From assembly GCA_023389105.1 (NCBI GenBank), contig JAEWEY010000002.1, positions 1-64,000 of the forward strand: 64,000 nt of DNA, in the 5' to 3' direction. The translations under genes and the position numbers were made by a program. This stretch comes from Pseudomonadota bacterium. GTDB lineage: Bacteria; Pseudomonadota; Alphaproteobacteria; Sphingomonadales; Sphingomonadaceae. The notes beneath the pieces were generated by a model. It was not told where the DNA came from. It was given only the letters and a program-made list of their open reading frames with translations, and did no database searches. Below are positions 25,891 to 33,376 of the stretch, piece after piece (within the stretch, counting starts at the first letter, position 1; each line of letters begins with the position of its first letter).

Positions 25891-26655
25891 ATGAGAGTGG
25901 GGAAAGAGGAACGGGTGGACGGGACGACGCTGATGTGGACAGCCGCATTGATGGCGGTTGCGGCGGCACTATATTCGAGCGTCGGTCATGGCGGCGCGTC
26001 GGCCTATCTCGCGATCATGGCGCTGTCCTCAGTCGCGCCCGAGACCATGCGACCGACGGCACTGGCGTTGAACCTTCTTGTGGCGGGATTCGGCACGGTG
26101 CGGTTCGCCATGAGTAGACAGACGAACTGGCGTCTGCTCGGCGCCTTCGCGGTGACCGCCGTTCCCGCAGCCTATATCGGCGGTGGCATCCATCTTCCTC
26201 CGGAAATCTACAGACCTCTAGTCGGGGTCGTGCTGCTTCTGGCGGCGGTGCGGCTATTTTGGCAGCCGGAGCGCCTCGCGGAGCGGCCGGTTCACCCGCC
26301 ATCACTCGCTGTCACGCTGCCGGCGGGCGCGACGCTCGGTTTGCTCGCCGGCCTCAGCGGGACGGGAGGCGGCATCTTCCTCAGTCCGCTAATCATCCTG
26401 TTCGGCTGGGAGGAACCACGAAAGACATCCGGCATCGCCGCCGCCTTCATCCTGTTCAATTCGGCCTCCGGCCTGCTCGGCAATCTCGCAAGCGTGAAGT
26501 CGCTACCCTCCGAACTTCCGGTGCTTTTCGTAGCGGTGTTTGCCGGCGCGCTGATCGGCAGCTGGCTCGGCGTGTCGCGGCTGCCGCGCCACCGGCTGCT
26601 GCAGGCGCTCGGCGTGGTGCTCGTGGTCGCCGGGCTCAAGCTGATCCTCGCATGA
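25891..26655 (+). CDS. TauE/SafE (TSUP) family anion exporter
   Basis: A 254-residue membrane protein with about eight helices in two related halves, each opening with the family-type glycine pattern: AALYSSVGHGGASAYLAIMA near residue 25 and LLAGLSGTGGGIFLSPLIIL near 150. TSUP proteins move sulfite, sulfoacetate or other small anions across the inner membrane. The substrate here is unknown. The stop overlaps the mobA start by four bases, so the two are cotranscribed. ATG at 25933 is an alternative start. Confidence 0.85.
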   Translation: MRVGKEERVDGTTLMWTAALMAVAAALYSSVGHGGASAYLAIMALSSVAPETMRPTALALNLLVAGFGTVRFAMSRQTNWRLLGAFAVTAVPAAYIGGGIHLPPEIYRPLVGVVLLLAAVRLFWQPERLAERPVHPPSLAVTLPAGATLGLLAGLSGTGGGIFLSPLIILFGWEEPRKTSGIAAAFILFNSASGLLGNLASVKSLPSELPVLFVAVFAGALIGSWLGVSRLPRHRLLQALGVVLVVAGLKLILA

Positions 26656-27230
26656 CCGCCGCCGTCGTGATTCTTGCCGGCGGCGAAGGACGGCGGATTG
26701 GCGGCGGAAAGCCGAACAGGCTGCTCGGGTCCGAGCGGCTGATCGACCGGGCGCTGAGGCTGGCACGAAGCTGGTGCGATTGTGTGGCGGTGTCGGCTCG
26801 CGACGCGCGCCAGGTGGACGTGGACGCGGAGATAATCACCGACGAACTCTCGGTGGCCGGGCCTCTTGGTGGTCTGATCGCGGCAGGACGTTACGCTGGC
26901 ATCCACGGCTGCGATTATGTGCTGACGATCCCTGCGGACATGCCATTTCTTCCGAACGACCTCCTCGACAGGCTGACAGCCGAGATCGGGCGTGCCAGCG
27001 CGGCCATTCCAGCGAGCGAGGGCGAGCTGCACCCGGTGTGCGGCTTGTGGCGCCCGTCCGCGCTCACGGCTGCGCCGGCTTATGCTGAGGAACAGGGGAG
27101 GTCGCTCAGGGGCTTTGCCGCAAGCATCGGCTTTCGCCGGGTCGACTGGTCGGCCGATCCGCACGACCCGTTCTTCAACATCAACCGGATCGAGGAACTC
27201 GCCGAAGCCGAACGGCGACTGGGCGGTTAA
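26652..27230 (+). CDS. mobA: Molybdenum cofactor guanylyltransferase
   Basis: Joins GMP to molybdopterin to make the MGD form; NarG needs bis-MGD, so this gene is essential to the island's pathway. 192 residues from the ATG at 26652, which overlaps the TSUP gene stop. The nucleotide-binding opening ILAGGEGRRIGGGKP is a good match to LAGG-x-S/G-x-RMG-x-K. The second motif VAGPLGGLIAAGRYA and the metal-site Asp in LTIPADMPF are present, as is FFNINRIEEL near the end. It converges with moeA, overlapping four bases. Confidence 0.93.
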   Translation: MTAAVVILAGGEGRRIGGGKPNRLLGSERLIDRALRLARSWCDCVAVSARDARQVDVDAEIITDELSVAGPLGGLIAAGRYAGIHGCDYVLTIPADMPFLPNDLLDRLTAEIGRASAAIPASEGELHPVCGLWRPSALTAAPAYAEEQGRSLRGFAASIGFRRVDWSADPHDPFFNINRIEELAEAERRLGG

Positions 27231-28411
27231 AAGTCGAGCACTTCCACCATCGTCCCGGGCGCCATCGCTTCGCTATGAGGCCGCTGCCTGACCAGCAGGT
27301 CGGCATCGACCAGCGCCTTCTGCGCGCTCGAATCCTGGAACGAGAGGATCTCCGCTCGTCCTTGCGAACGCCGCGCGCGATGAAAGGTCTCGCGGCCGCC
27401 GGATGCGGGCAGCGCGGTTCCCAGGGGCAACTGGCGCCACTCGAGCAAATCGGGCTTCCGGCCCGTGATTCCGGCGAGAAGCGGGACCAGGAACAACCGC
27501 GCCGTAACCAGCGCCGACGTGGGATTGCCCGGCAGGCCGACGACGAGCGCCTTGCCGGCGCGGCCGAGCCAAACCGGCTTTCCCGGCTTGATCGCGACTT
27601 TCGAGAAGACGAGCTCGAGACCTGCCGGCTCGAACATTGGTTTGGCGAAGTCTTTGTCGCCGACCGATGCACCGCCGGTGACGACCACCACGTCCGCTTC
27701 CTCGGCAGCCGTGACCGCTGCCTTCTTCATCGCTTCAAGATCATCCGCGAGCCGCTTGCGCCCGAGCACTTGCGCGCCCCACGCGGTGGCCATGGCTCCA
27801 ACTCCGATTGAGACGCTCTCGGGGATCCGGTCTTCGCTTGCCGCAGCGCTTCCGGGTTCCGCCAGCTCGTCGCCGGTACTCAGGATGCGCACCGTCGGCC
27901 TGCGGCTGACTTCGAGTTGAGCCATGTCTGCGCCCGCGGCAGCCACCAGCGCGCGAGCGCCAAGCACGCGTCCGCTCGGCACCAGCACATCGCCCGCCGC
28001 GAAGTCGCCTCCGCGTTTGCGGATGTGCGTGGCGGCGCCGGGGTGTGCATTGATTACCGCCCATTCGCCGTCCCGTTCGACGTTCTCCTGCATGACGACG
28101 CGATCAGCCCCGTCCGGCACCGGCGCACCCGTGAAGATGCGCACGCACTCGCCGGCCTGGATGGCGCCGTGCCACCGGCGGCCGGCAAATGATTCCCCCA
28201 CTACGTTCAGCCGTGCGGGCGTGGCGGTGAGGTCCGAGTCCCTTATCGCATAGCCGTCCATCGCCGACACGGCTGAGCGTGGCGAATCGATGCCCGCGGT
28301 GACGGCAGACGCGAGCACCCGGCTGGCGGCCTCGTCGAGCGAGACCTTTTCCGTGCCGATCGGGGCTGCGGCCGCGCGAACCAGCGCAAGGGCTTCATCG
28401 AAGCTAATCAT
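27227..28411 (-). CDS. moeA: Molybdopterin molybdenumtransferase
   Basis: Inserts molybdenum into adenylated molybdopterin. 394 residues, normal length. Marks include the N-terminal SAVSAMDGYAIRD, FTGAPVPDGADRVVMQE, the MPT-binding STGDELAEPG, VVVTGGASVGDKDF and the LPGNPTSALV loop. It is the last gene of the leftward moaD-moaE-moaB-moaC-moeA operon, overlapping moaC by eight bases. Confidence 0.95.
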   Translation of the reverse strand: MISFDEALALVRAAAAPIGTEKVSLDEAASRVLASAVTAGIDSPRSAVSAMDGYAIRDSDLTATPARLNVVGESFAGRRWHGAIQAGECVRIFTGAPVPDGADRVVMQENVERDGEWAVINAHPGAATHIRKRGGDFAAGDVLVPSGRVLGARALVAAAGADMAQLEVSRRPTVRILSTGDELAEPGSAAASEDRIPESVSIGVGAMATAWGAQVLGRKRLADDLEAMKKAAVTAAEEADVVVVTGGASVGDKDFAKPMFEPAGLELVFSKVAIKPGKPVWLGRAGKALVVGLPGNPTSALVTARLFLVPLLAGITGRKPDLLEWRQLPLGTALPASGGRETFHRARRSQGRAEILSFQDSSAQKALVDADLLVRQRPHSEAMAPGTMVEVLDF

Positions 28412-28892
28412 CAGATGCCGGAGCGCCCCAGTCGCCGGACTTGCCGCCGCTCTTCGAGACTACCTCGATGCCACCGATGATCATCGACCGCTCAATGGCC
28501 TTCAGCATGTCGAACAGGGTCAAGCACGCCACCGAGGCAGCCGTGAGCGCTTCCATTTCGACGCCAGTGACCGCCCTAGTCTTCACCTCCGCCTCGATGC
28601 GAAAGCCTGGCAGCGAGCGATCGATCGTTACCTTTACCGCGCCTTTGGCGAGCGGCAGCGGGTGGCACAGTGGGATGAGGTCCGCCGCCCGCTTGGCGGC
28701 CATCACGCCGGCGATCTCGGCCGTCGCGATAACGCTGCCTTTCGGAATAGTCCCCGCTTCAACCTGATCGAGTGTTTCGGGCCGGCAGGTCAGCGTGCCA
28801 GCAGCGACGGCCCGCCTTGCAGTCTCCTCCTTGTCCGAGACGTCGACCATGCGGGCACGACCGCTGTCGTCGAGGTGCGTCAGCCTGCTCAT
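28404..28892 (-). CDS. moaC: Cyclic pyranopterin monophosphate synthase
   Basis: Acts after MoaA to produce cPMP. 162 residues from the ATG at 28892, which overlaps the moaB stop by four bases; the open frame extends further upstream but MSRLTHLDDSGRARMVDVS is the normal family opening. Conserved stretches: KGSVIATAEIAGVMAAKR, LIPLCHPLPL (substrate-binding His) and AVTGVEMEALTAAS. Confidence 0.95.
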   Translation of the reverse strand: MSRLTHLDDSGRARMVDVSDKEETARRAVAAGTLTCRPETLDQVEAGTIPKGSVIATAEIAGVMAAKRAADLIPLCHPLPLAKGAVKVTIDRSLPGFRIEAEVKTRAVTGVEMEALTAASVACLTLFDMLKAIERSMIIGGIEVVSKSGGKSGDWGAPASDD

Positions 28893-29434
28893 GCGCACAG
28901 GTGCCGAAGTCGCGGAATCTGTCCGGCAAGCGAGCAGGGTCGATAACGGCTGTCGAGTTCCAGCCCGAGCACGAGATCCCACCCGTCACGGCAAGCTCCC
29001 GTCGATCCGGGCAGGCAGAAGATAAACGTGTCGTCGATCTGCCCAGCGAAGGCGCGGGACTGAAGCGTCGAGAGGCCGACCGTCCCGAAGCTCGCCTGGT
29101 GAAACAGGATCGAGAAGCCGTCCATTTCACGTCGGAACAGCGGCCTGATCGCTTCGGGAGTGACATCACGAGGTGCGAAGCCGGTTCCTCCGGTCGAAAT
29201 GATCACATCGACACTCTCATCTTCGACCCAGGCTCGGACCTGTTTGCGGATCACCTCTATGTCGTCTTTGACGATAGTCTTCCCGGAAAGCTCATGTCCG
29301 CCGGCCGCAAGCCGCTCGGCGAGGAGAGCGCCCGACTTGTCGCTCGCGTCATCGCGCGTATCAGACACTGTGAGCACAGCGATCCGCAGCGGATAGAAGG
29401 TCAGCGTTTCGTCGATGCCTGCCAAAAAAATCAC
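28889..29434 (-). CDS. moaB: MoaB/Mog-family molybdopterin adenylyltransferase
   Basis: Adenylates molybdopterin before metal insertion. 181 residues. The MoaB/Mog fold is shown by RIAVLTVSDTRD near the N-terminus, the nucleotide-binding STGGTGFAPRDVTPEAI near residue 80, and FCLPGSTGACRDGW near 140. It overlaps moaE and moaC by four bases each. Whether it acts as MoaB or MogA cannot be separated by sequence alone; in bacteria without a separate mogA, MoaB does this step. Confidence 0.9.
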   Translation of the reverse strand: MIFLAGIDETLTFYPLRIAVLTVSDTRDDASDKSGALLAERLAAGGHELSGKTIVKDDIEVIRKQVRAWVEDESVDVIISTGGTGFAPRDVTPEAIRPLFRREMDGFSILFHQASFGTVGLSTLQSRAFAGQIDDTFIFCLPGSTGACRDGWDLVLGLELDSRYRPCSLAGQIPRLRHLCA

Positions 29435-29889
29435 TCCCAGCGCTTCGTGTCGGCATAATCATCATCTGTCGGTTCGATCCAGGTAGACCCCCCGGCGGTT
29501 TCCTCGCGCTTCCAGAACACCGCCTCAGTTTTTAGCCGATCCATTAAATAGTCAGCGGCTACGAAGGCACTCCGCCGGTGCGGCGCCGAGACGCCCACAA
29601 ATACGATCGGCTCGCCGCCCAGCATGCGGCCGGAGCGGTGGACGACCCGCACCTGGGTGACGGCGAAACGTTCAAGCGCGTCCCGGGCAATCTGCTCGAT
29701 CGACTTTGCGGTGAGTCGAGGATGGTGCTCGAGAATGAGAGCCTGCAAAGCCTTACCATCTTTCATCTGGTCGCGGGTGAGCCCAACAAAGCTAACGACC
29801 GCTCCGTCCCCTTCGGCTGAGCGCGTGAGCTCAGCTAATTCTGCAGTCGGATCGAACGGAGAGTGAGCCAGGCGCGCTACGACTTTCAT
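29431..29889 (-). CDS. moaE: Molybdopterin synthase, large subunit
   Basis: Catalytic subunit that adds the two sulfurs to cPMP, taking them from thiocarboxylated MoaD. 152 residues from the ATG at 29889, chosen because it overlaps the moaD stop (TGATG) and matches the family opening. Family marks are GAVVSFVGLTRD, LEHHPRLTAKSIEQI, VTQVRVVHRSGRMLGGEPIV, the Lys-rich LKTEAVFWKREE active site and the C-terminal W. Confidence 0.94.
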   Translation of the reverse strand: MKVVARLAHSPFDPTAELAELTRSAEGDGAVVSFVGLTRDQMKDGKALQALILEHHPRLTAKSIEQIARDALERFAVTQVRVVHRSGRMLGGEPIVFVGVSAPHRRSAFVAADYLMDRLKTEAVFWKREETAGGSTWIEPTDDDYADTKRWE

Positions 29890-30131
29890 CAGCCGCCTGA
29901 AACCGGGGCGAGAAACTCGACCGCTTCGCCCGGCCGAATCAGATGGCTTTCCGTCACCACTGTGTCGTCGACACACGCCAGCACTCGCTGGCTTGCAAGC
30001 GATTCAGCCGCCTCCGGACATTGGGAGGCGAGCAGCGCGCGAAGCTCACCGACGGTGCACGGCCCTCCCGTTTCCAGCTCCCGCTCGGCTCCGAGCAAGT
30101 CCGCGAGTTTGCCGTACGTTCTAATCTTCAC
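29889..30131 (-). CDS. moaD: Molybdopterin synthase, sulfur-carrier subunit
   Basis: Ubiquitin-like sulfur carrier of molybdopterin synthase, 80 residues. It opens MKIRTYGKLADLLG and ends in PVSGG; the C-terminal Gly-Gly is the site that becomes a thiocarboxylate. Activation needs a MoeB-type enzyme, which is not found in this window, so a chromosomal copy must serve. First gene of the moaD-moaE-moaB-moaC-moeA operon, preceded by a possible structured leader and, further upstream, an FNR-like box. Confidence 0.93.
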   Translation of the reverse strand: MKIRTYGKLADLLGAERELETGGPCTVGELRALLASQCPEAAESLASQRVLACVDDTVVTESHLIRPGEAVEFLAPVSGG

Positions 30132-30210
30132 GTCAGTCCCTCAATATCTTTGATCGCGCAGAGTTGTGTATTCGTGGGCGAACGGACCAGGATCAACACT
30201 GTACGATCAA

Positions 30211-30319
30211 GAATTTTAGGTCGTCAGGATGCACGAAGCCCCGACCGTTCGCGCGGCCGGGGCTCTTGCACTCGTGCCCACCCGAAGGGGATAGGGGCGG
30301 GCGCGAGCAACTAAAATTC
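30211..30319 (-). ncRNA. Possible structured RNA leader (three-way junction) upstream of moaD
   Basis: GAATTTTAG (30211-30219) is the exact complement of CTAAAATTC (30311-30319), closing a 109-nt element. Inside are two strong hairpins: 30271-30283 with 30295-30307 (12 of 13 positions paired, one of them G-T), and 30237-30243 with 30258-30264 extended by TGCA/TGCA at 30230-30233 and 30267-30270. On the minus strand it would lie 80 nt upstream of the moaD start codon. The arrangement is riboswitch-like; I cannot match it with confidence to the Moco riboswitch or any other known class. Strand and function are inferred. Confidence 0.5.
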
Positions 30320-30382
30320 GGATTCAGGGTGGAAGCGTTTGCATCTTGGAGCCCCTAGTGCGCCGGAAGGAGGATCCTCGGG

Positions 30383-30396
30383 ATGATCCAGATCAT
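30383..30396 (-). promoter_or_regulatory. FNR-like box, candidate promoter site for moaD operon
   Basis: ATGAT-CCAG-ATCAT matches eight of ten FNR consensus positions and is symmetric in its half-sites. If it sits at about -41 of a leftward promoter, transcription would start near 30350 and run through the structured element into moaD. Confidence 0.5.
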
Positions 30397-30422
30397 TCCT
30401 GCTATCGTGCAGCCCTGATTAC

Positions 30423-30602
30423 TTAGTGCAGAACTCGCTTCTTCTCGCCGCCAAATCGGATGTTGCCGCTAGTCATTCGGCTGATTTGGGTCTCGTATAA
30501 GGCGGCAAGTTTCTGATGCGCTTGGCGCGCGGCCGCGCAGTTTGCACTCTCCGCTCGAGACCGTTCCACCTGCTGGCGATGCAGAAGATAATTCAGGTCC
30601 AT
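30423..30602 (-). CDS. Small hypothetical protein (59 aa)
   Basis: Starts at ATG 30602, which has GGGGAGAAAG just upstream; the frame is open to 30662 but the later start is better supported. The opening MDLNYLLHRQQVERSRAE and the following helix are of a type I associate with small conserved proteins of sphingomonads, with no known function. It has no membrane segment. It is directly downstream of another small gene (30619-30840), probably in one transcript. Confidence 0.6.
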   Translation of the reverse strand: MDLNYLLHRQQVERSRAESANCAAARQAHQKLAALYETQISRMTSGNIRFGGEKKRVLH

Positions 30603-30618
30603 CCACTTTCTCCCCGCG

Positions 30619-30840
30619 CTATCGTTCAAAAAGAGGGGCAGGGGCTGCGTAGGCTTGACCATGCAGCCGTGCCCCAGCTCGGATTAGCGCCACCTGGGCG
30701 CGAAACTCGGCAGCCTTTTCGATGATGTGATCTCGGGCATCGGGCCGGCTCATCAATGGCGCCACCCGTTCGAGCGCTTCGGCCGAAGCAGTGAGAACAT
30801 GGAGTGGGTCGCGTGCCAGCTCAGGATGCGAGTGCTTCAT
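30619..30840 (-). CDS. Small hypothetical protein (73 aa)
   Basis: A mostly helical, soluble protein rich in Ala and Arg (HVLTASAEALERVAPLMSRP). No family recognised. It ends 17 bp before the start of the next small gene on the same strand, which suggests a two-gene operon. Ribosome binding site not obvious (GCGAG upstream). Confidence 0.5.
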   Translation of the reverse strand: MKHSHPELARDPLHVLTASAEALERVAPLMSRPDARDHIIEKAAEFRAQVALIRAGARLHGQAYAAPAPLFER

Positions 30841-31020
30841 CTCGCGAAGCTATTCCCCGATCGCCGAATGCTCATTGATCTGAGTCATTTCTGAGGGGTA
30901 CGAAGGGGTGGCTATGGGCGCAGCGGCGGTCCTGACGCGCCGACGGTTTGCTGCTGCTCCTTGCCGTGTTCGATTCGCCGGGGCACCTTTTACGTGTCGC
31001 GTGTCGAATCGCACACCGGG

Positions 31021-31049
31021 ACGAGCGCCGCTCGGGGCGCTCGTTTCTC
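31021..31049 (+). terminator. Terminator-like hairpin
   Basis: A perfect 9-bp stem, ACGAGCGCC (31021-31029) with GGCGCTCGT (31036-31044), has a 6-nt loop and is followed by TTCTC. No convincing plus-strand gene ends just before it, although short open frames run through 30900-31020. Confidence 0.5.
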
Positions 31050-31057
31050 ATTAGGGT

Positions 31058-31183
31058 TTGCGGTTGGTTCTCGACGTCCCCCTATTCTTGCTTGTCCTCA
31101 GCATCGGCCTCGCGCCGCGGCTGGTGCTGACGACGATTGCCAAGCTCGCGCTCGCACTATTCGCAGTCGGCCTGCTGGGCTGA
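31058..31183 (+). CDS. Possible small hydrophobic protein (41 aa)
   Basis: From a TTG at 31058 (another TTG lies at 31064) a frame of 41 codons encodes an almost wholly hydrophobic peptide with a likely membrane helix (VPLFLLVLSIGLAPRLVL) and a second one near the end. It stops three bases before the end of the nuclease-like gene on the other strand. No ATG or GTG start gives the full length, and no strong ribosome binding site is seen, so this remains tentative. Confidence 0.3.
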   Translation: MRLVLDVPLFLLVLSIGLAPRLVLTTIAKLALALFAVGLLG

Positions 31184-31185
31184 GC

Positions 31186-31530
31186 TTAACGGCACGCGCG
31201 CGCGACGAGGCCGCCATTGTCCCAATGCGGCTTGTATGCGGCCTGGCCGGCTTTGAGCTGCCAGCAAGAGAGGTTGACGCGGCCGGCCCACACCAGCGCA
31301 ACCTGGCGGCCGAAGCGATCAACCGTGATCGGCTGGTAGCGCACCGGCCCCAAGCGCAGCGCGCTGACGAGGCTACGTTTGGCGGCTGGACCATCGCCGG
31401 GCTCGCAGGTCCGCCAGCGTGGGCAGTGGCTGAGTTCGGGGGCGTCGATGCCGAGGAGGCGGATGCGGGTGTCGCCGCAGCGCAGGCTATCACCGTCGAC
31501 GACATAGGCGCTCGGACAGTCGATGATCAT
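31186..31530 (-). CDS. Thermonuclease-like (SNase) domain protein
   Basis: A 114-residue protein of the staphylococcal nuclease-like family. The opening VVDGDSLRCGDTRIRLLGID is the usual first half (strand, Asp, then Arg-containing loop), with DAPELSHCPRW following. The later VDRFGRQVALVWAGRVNLS matches the second half, where the family has D-x-Y-G-R. The catalytic Asp/Arg/Glu set appears partly kept (D in LLGIDAPE, R in FGRQVA). No signal peptide is found, unlike many secreted thermonucleases. Lengths near 115 residues are typical of truncated family members in mobile DNA. Confidence 0.75.
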   Translation of the reverse strand: MIIDCPSAYVVDGDSLRCGDTRIRLLGIDAPELSHCPRWRTCEPGDGPAAKRSLVSALRLGPVRYQPITVDRFGRQVALVWAGRVNLSCWQLKAGQAAYKPHWDNGGLVARACR

Positions 31531-31690
31531 GTGGAGGTGCTTGGCGCGGGTGGCGTCATGCCGTCAATGCGCCAGTCGTATTTACCATAACGCTCGTTAT
31601 CAGACGTGCGCCTTCTGCACTTTTGACTGTCCTACAGTTAACCAAATGCGACAGATGCACCGACTCCAATCTGCTCGGAGTCGCGTTGTT

Positions 31691-31783
31691 ATGATTGTTC
31701 TGGATCCTCCCGCCATCGCTGCAGTCGCAGCGCTGATCACCAGCGTGTCCGCACTGGTTTGGGCCGTGCGTCGGAAGCCGTAA
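31691..31783 (+). CDS. Possible 30-residue membrane peptide
   Basis: ATG at 31691 with GGAG about ten bases upstream opens a 30-codon frame: a short polar start, one membrane helix (AAVAALITSVSALVWAV) and a basic tail (RRKP). It is in frame with a longer ORF whose upstream part looks non-coding. Short single-helix proteins like this are common in phage and island DNA, but coding is not proven. Confidence 0.4.
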   Translation: MIVLDPPAIAAVAALITSVSALVWAVRRKP

Positions 31784-31918
31784 ACGGGGCCAGCGGCCGC
31801 AATTATTTTTTGCGTCCGGCGGTCCCAATCCACAACTTTGTGGTCAACCCAAATTGACCACGCTGGCGTGCGGTGTCGGCGGCTGGCAGCTCCTGATCAA
31901 CTTTGAGAGGGTCAGCGG

Positions 31919-32494
31919 ATGTCAAACGAGCTTGGGATCAGTCTGGCAGACTTTATCAGAACGCATGTTGCGACGGCTGATGAGTGGGAAATCTGGCTAG
32001 GCGTGCAATCGGCTAAGCCCCCAGATTCACAAGCGATCATGCCACAGGGTCGGGACGACGACATCAGGCATGTACAGCTGCCTGCTTCGCCCGAGTATGC
32101 TCAGCGTGAAGCTCTTAGTCGGTCACTTGTTGAACGGGCGCGTGCCAAAATCGCTCAGGGTTGGGAGGTGTCCGGACGGCCTGGAGGTTCAATCGCGAGG
32201 CACGTTCTAGAACAAGAGGACGTGGAATCATTGGGCTTCAATCTGGGCGCAAGCACCATTGGTTCTTTCCGGGCAATAAGGGTACGTCGCTTACGCACGT
32301 CAAAGACAGCAGCGCTGACAACCTTGATTGAACAAGTGTGCTGCGAGACCAATCCCGGAGACAAGCTGACTAAAGGTGTGATCGCCCTCATCCTCAAAAA
32401 CACGAATTCCGATGTGTACTCGGACAACGCGTTCAACGCTGCTTGGGACGAGGCTGATATTGATGATCGATGGCGCAAACGTGGGCCGCGCTAA
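31919..32494 (+). CDS. Hypothetical protein (191 aa)
   Basis: ATG at 31919 follows GAGAGGGTC. Soluble protein with no signal peptide or membrane segment. No family recognised. The middle (IARHVLEQEDVESLGFNLG) and the C-terminal end (NAFNAAWDEADIDDRWRKR) look helical. Base composition is lower in GC than the nar genes, like the defence genes downstream, consistent with separate acquisition. Confidence 0.6.
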   Translation: MSNELGISLADFIRTHVATADEWEIWLGVQSAKPPDSQAIMPQGRDDDIRHVQLPASPEYAQREALSRSLVERARAKIAQGWEVSGRPGGSIARHVLEQEDVESLGFNLGASTIGSFRAIRVRRLRTSKTAALTTLIEQVCCETNPGDKLTKGVIALILKNTNSDVYSDNAFNAAWDEADIDDRWRKRGPR

Positions 32495-32574
32495 TTAGCA
32501 GTCGAATTCAACGTTAATCCCGACCTGATTTCCGTCTTTTCGAAGCACCTCGCAACAACACGAGGAGATTCGAA

Positions 32575-32760
32575 ATGAACGTCACTCACCTCCTGACCGT
32601 GGAGGTTTCGGACCGTTGGAAGGTGTCGATCAGGACGCTTGAACGCTGGCGCTACATCAACGTCGGGCCGAAGTATCGCCGTATCGGCGGCCGCGTTGTG
32701 TACGCGATCGAGGAGATCGAACGGTTTGAGCAATCCTGCGACGTGGAGACTTACAAGTGA
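32575..32760 (+). CDS. MerR/AlpA-like HTH protein, possible excisionase
   Basis: A 61-residue protein consisting of one winged HTH (VEVSDRWKVSIRTLERWRY, then a wing PKYRRIGGRVVYAIEEIERF). This is the HTH_17 / AlpA-type fold used by excisionases and island regulators. Such genes are often found with tyrosine integrases, and this island has one at 39644. Its stop overlaps the next gene's GTG start by four bases. Excisionase function is inferred. Confidence 0.7.
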   Translation: MNVTHLLTVEVSDRWKVSIRTLERWRYINVGPKYRRIGGRVVYAIEEIERFEQSCDVETYK

Positions 32761-33065
32761 GCCGCGGCCGGGATGGCGACGACGCCGCGCGCCGTGGTGA
32801 GCTCGGTGCAATTCGCTGGGCTTTTGTTCAAGATCCGGGGGACGCGCTCTCGAAGCTCGTTCTCCTCGCGATGAGCACGCCGGCTAACGCCTCGTTCCTC
32901 TGCTACATGTCGCACGGGAAGATCGCAGCAAAAGCGAACTGTCACCGGCGCACTGTGATGCGGAAGATTCAGCGCTTGCTGATGATGGGCCTGCTCAAGG
33001 ACGTCTCGGCCGACCATCTGGATCGCCCGACGAAAACCTACCGCCTTTGCGTCGATACTGAGTAG
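32757..33065 (+). CDS. HTH_36-like DNA-binding protein
   Basis: A 102-residue protein starting at GTG 32757, overlapping the upstream HTH gene. The core, SKLVLLAMSTPANASFLCYM followed by GKIAAKANCHRRTVMRKIQR and a LLMMGLLKDV helix, fits the HTH_36 domain found in replication-initiation and phage proteins. In satellites and islands such proteins sit beside an AlpA-like gene. Function not established; possibly replication or transcription control. Confidence 0.65.
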   Translation: MSRGRDGDDAARRGELGAIRWAFVQDPGDALSKLVLLAMSTPANASFLCYMSHGKIAAKANCHRRTVMRKIQRLLMMGLLKDVSADHLDRPTKTYRLCVDTE

Positions 33066-33067
33066 CT

Positions 33068-33376
33068 GTGGATAACGATTATTGTGGTGCGTCACTGGGT
33101 CAGGCCCCCAGTGACGCACTGCCTCAGCGCTTCGGGTCAGATTGTCACCCTAATTTAAAAGGAATCTATAAAAAGAATCTCGCCACCGCCTGGGGAGAAC
33201 ATTCCGGTGGACCCTGTCCTGTAGCCGACGAGGTGCTGGTCGACATTCGCTATCGGTCTGGCTGGGTCGTTCCCTCCGTCGTCGCGGGCAAGCGTCGTTG
33301 GACTAGTTGGCCGGACCACGTTGAGGATGATTGGGATATCATCGAGTGGCGGCCCGCTATTGGCGCCGAAAACTAG
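33068..33376 (+). CDS. Hypothetical protein, phage-like (102 aa)
   Basis: Begins with GTG at 33068, two bases after the stop of the HTH_36-like gene, so it is probably cotranscribed. The first half (to about residue 55) has no clear fold. The second half, VDIRYRSGWVVPSVVAGKR then W...DIIEWRP, resembles short domains in phage proteins of unknown function. No close family recognised. Confidence 0.5.
   Translation: MDNDYCGASLGQAPSDALPQRFGSDCHPNLKGIYKKNLATAWGEHSGGPCPVADEVLVDIRYRSGWVVPSVVAGKRRWTSWPDHVEDDWDIIEWRPAIGAEN

Noticed and set aside
30948..31130. Plus-strand frame of 60 codons near 31 kb
   Set aside because: Cys/Ser/Arg-rich product without a family, crossing a terminator-like hairpin; unlikely to be a gene.
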